A DNA stretch of 64,000 bases from Gillisia sp. GTDB taxonomy: Bacteria > Bacteroidota > Bacteroidia > Flavobacteriales > Flavobacteriaceae. This document shows positions 60,978 through 64,000 of the stretch, piece after piece. The position numbers were made by a program, and so were the translations under genes. The DNA is taken from positions 1-64,000 of the forward strand of contig JAGXIL010000024.1 in the NCBI GenBank assembly GCA_024635655.1, given 5' to 3'. Below the pieces are notes generated by a model. That model had not been told where the DNA came from. It saw nothing but the letters and a program-made list of their open reading frames with translations, and did no database searches. Positions within the stretch are counted from its first letter, which is position 1; every line of letters begins with the position of its first letter.

Positions 60978-61271
60978 ATCTCCGGTAATGCTGCAGATCT
61001 TTATCCTTACCTCCAAATAAGGCACTTCCTTTCTTAAAAAACCTTATACTCAACGGAATAGTATTTTCACACTCAACTTATCTATATGCCAAATTTTTCA
61101 TACATTCCTGGGATTAATAGCCCGAGGCTTGCTTTACTATTTTCATTTTTTGGATTTGCAATTTTAATTCCTTGTAGGCTTGCCCCGTCATTTCTTATTT
61201 TTTCGAACTTACAATTTGAATTGTAGAATTCTCCAGCCTCGTAGCCATGCCTCACAATTTTATCTTCTTTA

Positions 61272-61323
61272 TAATTTGGAATTTGGAATTTTATTTTTGG
61301 AATTTGATTTTTGGAATTTTCAA
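61272..61323. repeat. Degenerate heptanucleotide array (ATTTGGA)
   Basis: TTTGG/TTTGA at 61275, 61282, 61296, 61303, 61310: all multiples of 7. Confidence 0.75.
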
Positions 61324-61409
61324 ACCTAGTGGACTCGCCCCCAATAATTTTTATTTATAATCCTTGTATCTTGAACCTATTTTCAACATCGAACTTTAAT
61401 TTTTAAGAG

Positions 61410-62150
61410 ATGAAACAAGCACATATTAACTGCGATTTGGGAGAAGGAGGGGAGCGCGATGAAGAATTAATGCCTCTTATTTCTTCCTGTAATATTGCCT
61501 GTGGTGGTCATGCCGGGACAGTGAAAAGTATGCGTGAAACTGTTCATCTGGCTTTGGAGCATAATGTGGAAATGGGAGCACATCCTTCCTATCCCGATAA
61601 GGAGAACTTCGGAAGAAAAACCCTGGATATTACATCTGAAAATTTAAAGCAAAGTCTGGTAGCCCAAATCTTAAGTCTAAAACAAATTGCAGAAGCCGAA
61701 GGAGGAAAACTGAATCATGTGAAGCCTCACGGGGCTCTTTATAATGATGCTGCAAAAGATGAAAAAACAGCTGAAATAGTTATAGATGCCATTCTTGAAT
61801 TCGATCAAAAATTAGCCTTATATGCACCTCAGGATTCTGTGATTTCCCGTTTGGCTGAAGGTAAGATCGAGGTGGTTTTTGAAGCTTTTGCAGATCGAAA
61901 TTATAGGGAAAATTATGAGCTGGTTTCCCGTAAAAAAAGCAATGCTTTGATTACTGAAAAAGAGGCTGTTTTTGAACATCTTTTTTCTATGGTTTCAGAG
62001 CAAAAGATCACCTGTGAAACCGGTACAAAAATCCCCTGCCGCGCTATCACATTTTGCCTTCACAGTGACACTCCAAATGCACCTGAAATAATGAGATTTC
62101 TTGATCAAAAACTGAAGGAAAATAATATGGAAATTTTGCGACATGAATAA
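61410..62150 (+). CDS. pxpA: 5-oxoprolinase subunit PxpA (LamB/YcsF family)
   Basis: INCDLGEGGERDEELMPLISSCNIACGGHAG, HVKPHGALYN, EAFADRNY. Confidence 0.96.
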   Translation: MKQAHINCDLGEGGERDEELMPLISSCNIACGGHAGTVKSMRETVHLALEHNVEMGAHPSYPDKENFGRKTLDITSENLKQSLVAQILSLKQIAEAEGGKLNHVKPHGALYNDAAKDEKTAEIVIDAILEFDQKLALYAPQDSVISRLAEGKIEVVFEAFADRNYRENYELVSRKKSNALITEKEAVFEHLFSMVSEQKITCETGTKIPCRAITFCLHSDTPNAPEIMRFLDQKLKENNMEILRHE

Positions 62151-62877
62151 TGCATTGCCAAAAATAAGCTTGATGGGGGAGCGGTCAATTCTAATAGAAT
62201 TTGAACCTGATATAGATAAAAATCTGCTCGAAAAGCTACTAAATATTAAAAAATTACTAGAAATAAAATTATTTGAATCAAAGGTTGAGGTAATAAATAC
62301 ATATTCCTCGTTATTAATTATTTACATGTCTAATATAGAGAATGTCTATAGTGCCTTTTCAGCCGTAAATGAGGTGCTGGAGGATGCTAATGTAGTAAAA
62401 AATCACCAACCGGAATTATTTCACATCCCCGTGTGTTACGATCCGGAATTTGGACTTGATCTTTCCGAAATTTCCCTGAACAAAAATCTCAGTTTTAGTC
62501 GAATTATAAATCTTCATACTGCACCGGTTTACACTGTATATTTTCTGGGTTTTTTACCCGGATTTTTATACCTGGGAGGCCTCGATAAAAAGCTTCAGAT
62601 TTCCCGAAAAGAACAGCCTCGATTAGAGGTGCCAAAAGGGTCAGTTGGAATAGGTGAATTCCAAACTGGAATTTATCCCAAAAAGAGTCCCGGCGGGTGG
62701 CAAATTATAGGAAATTCCCCGGTAGTTTTGTTTGACGTAAACTCTGATCCTCCTTGTGAAATTTCAGCAGGAGATAAGGTGAAATTTTTCCCTGTCTCAA
62801 AAAAGGAATTTCAGGAAATTAATGATGCGGTAGGAACAGGAAAATTTCAGCTAAAGAAAGAAAAATATGAAAGCTGA
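62143..62877 (+). CDS. pxpB: 5-oxoprolinase subunit PxpB (KipI-like)
   Basis: HIPVCYDPEFGLDL, VYFLGFLPGFLYLGGLDKKL, VPKGSVGIGEFQTGIYPKKSPGGWQIIG. Confidence 0.96.
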   Translation: MNNALPKISLMGERSILIEFEPDIDKNLLEKLLNIKKLLEIKLFESKVEVINTYSSLLIIYMSNIENVYSAFSAVNEVLEDANVVKNHQPELFHIPVCYDPEFGLDLSEISLNKNLSFSRIINLHTAPVYTVYFLGFLPGFLYLGGLDKKLQISRKEQPRLEVPKGSVGIGEFQTGIYPKKSPGGWQIIGNSPVVLFDVNSDPPCEISAGDKVKFFPVSKKEFQEINDAVGTGKFQLKKEKYES

Positions 62878-63718
62878 AATTGAAGTTTTACAACCCGGAT
62901 TATTTTCTACAATTCAGGATGTGGGAAGATTTGGATACATGAAATACGGCGTGCCTGTAAGTGGATCAATGGATACATACTCAGCAAAAATGGTAAACCT
63001 TATTCTACAAAATTCTCCCGATTGTGCGGTAATGGAAGTTACTCAAACCGGTCCGAAATTAAAATTTTCAGCCCCGGTTGAAATTGTAATCTCGGGAGGA
63101 AATCTTTCTCCTAAAGTAAATGAAACTGAAATTAAACATAATACTATTTTCCGGGTTCAGACGGGAGATGTATTGAGCTTCGGAAAAAGGCAATTTGGGT
63201 GCAGGAGTTATTTGGGCATTTCAGGTGGATTTCAAACAGAAAAGATTTTAAACAGCAGGAGTTGGTATGAAGGAATAACTAAGAATTCTCATCTTGTAAA
63301 AGGGATGAAATTGGGGTATCATTCTATAGTAGGTTCTATAAATAATACGTATTCTTCTATTAAACCGGAATCATCTTATATAAGAAATCAGGGAATAGTT
63401 GTTGCCAAAGGACCTGAATTTGAGAAAATGCCGGATACTTTGAAAGAAGAGATCTTTCTTCAGGAGTTTTCAGTTAGTAAAAATTATAACCGAATGGCTA
63501 TTCAACTGGAAGAAAATTTTAAAAATTCTATGGAACCTATTACCACCGGCCCTGTTGTACAGGGGACCGTGCAGCTTACCCCGGGAGGGAAAATCATCAT
63601 TTTAATGAGAGACTGCCAAACCACAGGAGGCTACCCCCGGATTCTGCAAGTTATGGAGCAGGGAATGAATTCCCTTGCTCAAAAATTAAAAGGAGACAGG
63701 ATAAGTTTTCGATTGTAA
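62867..63718 (+). CDS. pxpC: 5-oxoprolinase subunit PxpC (KipA-like, biotin-dependent carboxyltransferase domain)
   Basis: VLQPGLFSTIQDVGRFGYMKYGVPVSGSMD, YLGISGGFQTE, MRDCQTTGGYPRILQV. Confidence 0.95.
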   Translation: MKAEIEVLQPGLFSTIQDVGRFGYMKYGVPVSGSMDTYSAKMVNLILQNSPDCAVMEVTQTGPKLKFSAPVEIVISGGNLSPKVNETEIKHNTIFRVQTGDVLSFGKRQFGCRSYLGISGGFQTEKILNSRSWYEGITKNSHLVKGMKLGYHSIVGSINNTYSSIKPESSYIRNQGIVVAKGPEFEKMPDTLKEEIFLQEFSVSKNYNRMAIQLEENFKNSMEPITTGPVVQGTVQLTPGGKIIILMRDCQTTGGYPRILQVMEQGMNSLAQKLKGDRISFRL

Positions 63719-64000
63719 TATATCAATTCATGCAGAGGGCGAAGCTATCTCCCCTTGCCACTACAAAGGTTTAAAAGAAAAGTGCCTTCTGAAATACAAT
63801 TTAAGGACCCCTACCTCCTAAATCGTTAACATACGGCACTTTGCTAATCTAATTAACAGGATAAATATACCTTACTATTTTTCTCCATAAAAGGGTGTTT
63901 TTCCCCTTTTTATGCTGTAGTGATAAAATAAGTTAAAATTATTTATACTTTTAACAGATAATATTTAAAATAATAACCTGTTTAAAAATTTTATATGGGA

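Overview
This 64 kb window is a chromosomal segment of a marine-type Bacteroidota/Flavobacteriia genome. I identified it by family content and by very AT-rich, intergenic-repeat-rich DNA; no database search was possible. No rRNA, tRNA, CRISPR array, transposase or prophage gene was recognised. Main modules: (1) a LytTR response regulator with a propeller-type LytS-like histidine kinase; (2) an MhqO/MhqD-like quinone/electrophile resistance pair; (3) a galactose locus (galM, SSS symporter, galT, galK, divergent NUDIX-type regulator) with a perfect inverted repeat as candidate operator; (4) a small carbohydrate cluster (sugar isomerase-like, GH88, GH5/clan-A-like); (5) a full maltodextrin/starch utilization locus (SusC, SusD, SusE/F-like, four GH13 enzymes, LacI regulator, MFS transporter, beta-phosphoglucomutase, GH65 phosphorylase) followed by pfkA, gap and a BadF/BadG-type kinase; (6) Nramp plus pxpABC 5-oxoprolinase genes preceded by DUF2891. 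The most unusual signal outside the genes is a set of intergenic arrays with a strict 7-bp period. The heptamer consensus differs at each locus (AGCACCA/AATACCA, NACTAAN, CGCCTAA, AGTGGAG, NNTTCAA, NTNACNC, TTTGGAA). The arrays often abut gene 3' ends, and one runs through the galK stop codon. Two loci also carry related tandem ~150-bp units.
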